Assembly: GCA_024695565.1 (NCBI GenBank)
Contig: JAILHX010000141.1
Coordinates: 1-6,698, forward strand
DNA from: Saccharofermentans sp.
GTDB lineage: Bacteria; Bacillota_A; Clostridia; Saccharofermentanales; Saccharofermentanaceae
DNA: 6,698 bases
Reading direction: 5' to 3'
Shown here: in pieces, positions 5,319 to 6,698 of the stretch
Layout: each line of letters starts with the position of its first letter
How positions within the stretch are numbered: the stretch's first letter is position 1
The notes under the pieces: generated by a model
Database searches by the model: none
Seen by the model: the letters and a program-made list of their open reading frames with translations, nothing else
Told to the model about the DNA's origin: nothing
Made by a program: the position numbers and the translations under genes

Positions 5319-6569
5319 ATGAAAAAAGCGCCGTTCATCATTATCTTGGTTCTGATATTCATTGCTGAGGCATTGATGTGCTTTTTCATGGTCTCGGGAA
5401 TTCAGGACCTCAGAACTGACCCGGTCAAAGTCAACGAGTGCATGTATTCGGTAGCAGAGAATTACGGCGATGAATCCAAGTACGACAGACAGCTGGATTA
5501 CGTTGTCATCGATAACGAAGGGAACCTTCTCTATAAGACTAAAGACGGATTAAGCGAGTCTATAAACGAAGCAATAAAGACCAGAGGTCTTATTCTTGAT
5601 CTCGAAGTCGACGGGAAGATCGTCGGCAAGATCATATTCGACTATAGCATGGATGAGCAGCTCAATGCTGTTAAGAGGAATGTGATAATCTTATTTGCCG
5701 TTATCGGAGCGATGCAGCTTGCTGTTGTGGCTGTTTGGTATATCTATATACGAAAGACAGTCATCAAGCCGTTTAATGACCTGAATTCATTTGCTTCAAG
5801 AGTTGCCGAAGGCAATCTCGACATACCTCTCTCAATGGACGAAGGCCATGTGTTCGGTGAGTTTACCGAGGCATTCGACATGATGAGAACTGAACTTAAG
5901 AAGGCACGTATTGCAGAGAAAAAAGCCAGCGACGACAAGAAGGAAATGGTCGCTAAATTATCTCACGACATCAAGACTCCGGTAGCATCTATCAAGTCGA
6001 CTTCCGAGATCGGTTATGAGGTCACAAAAGAAGAACGCACCAAGGAGATGTTCGGCGTCATTAATTCCAAGACCGACCAGATCAAATCACTCGTTGATAA
6101 CCTCTTCAATTCAAGTATCCAGGACGTCACGGAGATTGCCGTTAATCCCGGAACGTATGAATCGGTTGATATTATGCCGCTCATTAAAAACGCCGATTAT
6201 CTTAACAAGGCCGGTTCATTTGATATCCCGTCCTGCAGTGTTTACATGGATAAGTTAAGACTTCAGCAGGTATTCGATAATATCTTCATGAACTCATATA
6301 AATATGCCAATACGTCTGTTACGGTCTATGCAGAGACCACTGGCGATTATCTTGTAATAAGGATAGCTGATGAAGGCCCCGGAGTTAAGGATGAAGAACT
6401 TCCTTTGCTTAAGGAGAAGTATAAGCGCGGCAGCAATGCGGGCGACAAGGACGGCGCGGGTTTAGGTCTCTATCTTACTGATTACTTCATGGAGAAGATG
6501 GACGGCAAATTGGGCCTTAAGAACCTCGAAAAAGGCCTTGAAGCTGCTGTTTATATCAGGCTGGTGTGA
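5319..6569 (+). CDS. HAMP-containing sensor histidine kinase (system 2)
   Basis: This 416-residue membrane kinase pairs with the regulator directly upstream. Membrane segment 1 (about 5-27) and segment 2 (about 121-144) enclose an extracytoplasmic domain of some 93 residues. Its pattern (YVVIDNEGNLLY, then a helix, then strands to GKIIFDY) suggests a small PAS/Cache-like sensor fold. A HAMP linker (about 145-197) follows, then the H-box SHDIKTP with H216, the N-box region DNIFMNSYKYA (N321, N325), the G1 box DEGPGV (D351), the F-box-like KYKRGSNAG and the G2 box GAGLGLYLT. All catalytic motifs look intact. The start is 3 nt after the regulator stop and has only a weak ribosome binding site, consistent with translational coupling. 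The ligand is unknown. Confidence 0.93.
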   Translation: MKKAPFIIILVLIFIAEALMCFFMVSGIQDLRTDPVKVNECMYSVAENYGDESKYDRQLDYVVIDNEGNLLYKTKDGLSESINEAIKTRGLILDLEVDGKIVGKIIFDYSMDEQLNAVKRNVIILFAVIGAMQLAVVAVWYIYIRKTVIKPFNDLNSFASRVAEGNLDIPLSMDEGHVFGEFTEAFDMMRTELKKARIAEKKASDDKKEMVAKLSHDIKTPVASIKSTSEIGYEVTKEERTKEMFGVINSKTDQIKSLVDNLFNSSIQDVTEIAVNPGTYESVDIMPLIKNADYLNKAGSFDIPSCSVYMDKLRLQQVFDNIFMNSYKYANTSVTVYAETTGDYLVIRIADEGPGVKDEELPLLKEKYKRGSNAGDKDGAGLGLYLTDYFMEKMDGKLGLKNLEKGLEAAVYIRLV

Positions 6570-6595
6570 CGTAGCTTCAGGCATAGCAGGAACTG

Positions 6596-6638
6596 ATTTA
6601 AGAGTTATTTAAGAGTTCCTTAAAGGCATTTAAGGGTT
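6596..6638. promoter_or_regulatory. Second 11-bp-phased direct-repeat array, putative OmpR-type operator
   Basis: Two identical tandem 11-mers, ATTTAAGAGTT (6596-6606 and 6607-6617), are followed by a related unit CCTTAAAGGC (6618-6627) and by ATTTAAGGGTT (6628-6638). TTAA cores fall at 6598, 6609, 6620 and 6630, that is, steps of 11, 11 and 10 bp. The array closely resembles the one at 1561-1604 and, like it, lies just upstream of a -10-like element. It is very probably a binding site for an OmpR-family regulator; which one is not shown. Confidence 0.68.
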
Positions 6639-6645
6639 AGAAGAA

Positions 6646-6651
6646 TATCCT
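6646..6651 (+). promoter_or_regulatory. Candidate -10 element for the gene at 6677
   Basis: TATCCT matches four of six consensus bases. It lies 16 bp after the start of the last TTAA core, against 15 bp in the array before the DUF975 gene. A start near 6658 keeps the ribosome binding site in the mRNA. TATGCT at 6653-6658 matches equally well but would put the start inside the ribosome binding site. The -35 role is probably taken over by the regulator boxes. Confidence 0.4.
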
Positions 6652-6660
6652 CTATGCTAT

Positions 6661-6667
6661 AAGGAGG
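6661..6667 (+). promoter_or_regulatory. Strong ribosome binding site of the last gene
   Basis: AAGGAGG stands 9 nt before the ATG at 6677 and is the best Shine-Dalgarno sequence in the window. It supports a real gene beginning here despite the very short visible part. Confidence 0.8.
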
Positions 6668-6676
6668 TCGCAAGAC

Positions 6677-6698
6677 ATGAAAAACATTATTGAAACCA
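6677..6698 (+). CDS. 5' end of a gene cut by the window edge
   Basis: Only seven complete codons are visible, reading MKNIIET. The start is firm because of the strong AAGGAGG upstream and the promoter region before it. The product cannot be identified. Many ABC-transporter ATPase subunits begin with a similar short strand before their first conserved segment, and such transporters often follow kinase-regulator pairs in Firmicutes, so that is one possibility, but this is a guess from context. It is probably transcribed from its own regulated promoter. Confidence 0.7.

Noticed and set aside
6653..6658. TATGCT as the -10 element of the last gene
   Set aside because: It would start transcription within the AAGGAGG site, and its distance to the repeat array differs from that in the array before the DUF975 gene. 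It is kept as an alternative only.

Overview
The window most likely comes from a member of the Clostridia (Bacillota) with a mid-range GC content. The evidence is indirect: strong AGGAGG-type ribosome binding sites, a 5S rRNA-tRNA-Asn(GTT) junction, a DUF975 membrane protein, a TFIIB-type zinc-ribbon membrane protein of the kind common in Firmicutes, and OmpR-class two-component systems with Firmicute-style kinases. The genus cannot be fixed from this sequence.

Layout. Positions 1-253 are the distal end of a ribosomal RNA operon: a short spacer, 5S rRNA, tRNA-Asn and a textbook intrinsic terminator. Positions 254-398 hold no convincing gene, but they contain two small inverted repeats and a headless open frame that may be a gene remnant. 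A minus-strand gene (399-1511) encodes a membrane protein with two zinc ribbons. Divergent from it, a plus-strand gene (1717-2544) encodes a DUF975 membrane protein with a very acidic loop. The gap between them carries an 11-bp-phased array of direct repeats (GTTAAG cores), a candidate promoter on each strand, and a structured 5' leader for the DUF975 gene.

Next come two consecutive two-component systems on the plus strand. System 1 is an OmpR-family regulator (2652-3335) with a HAMP-less histidine kinase (3347-4549). System 2 is an OmpR-family regulator (4623-5315) with a HAMP-containing histidine kinase that has an extracytoplasmic sensor domain (5319-6569). Each pair appears to have its own promoter. 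The window ends at the first seven codons of another gene (6677 onward). Its upstream region carries a second 11-bp-phased array (TTTAAG cores) closely resembling the one in front of the DUF975 gene.

How the parts may fit together. Tandem direct repeats spaced one helical turn apart and sitting just upstream of a -10 element are the usual binding pattern of OmpR/PhoB-family regulators. The two arrays share the approximate consensus A(T/G)TTAAG followed by a G/T-rich tail. They flank the two regulator-kinase pairs, so the simplest reading is a local regulon: one of the regulators controls the DUF975 gene (and perhaps the divergent zinc-ribbon gene) and the gene beginning at 6677. This is the most interesting feature of the window. 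Which regulator binds, and which signal is sensed, cannot be told from the sequence.
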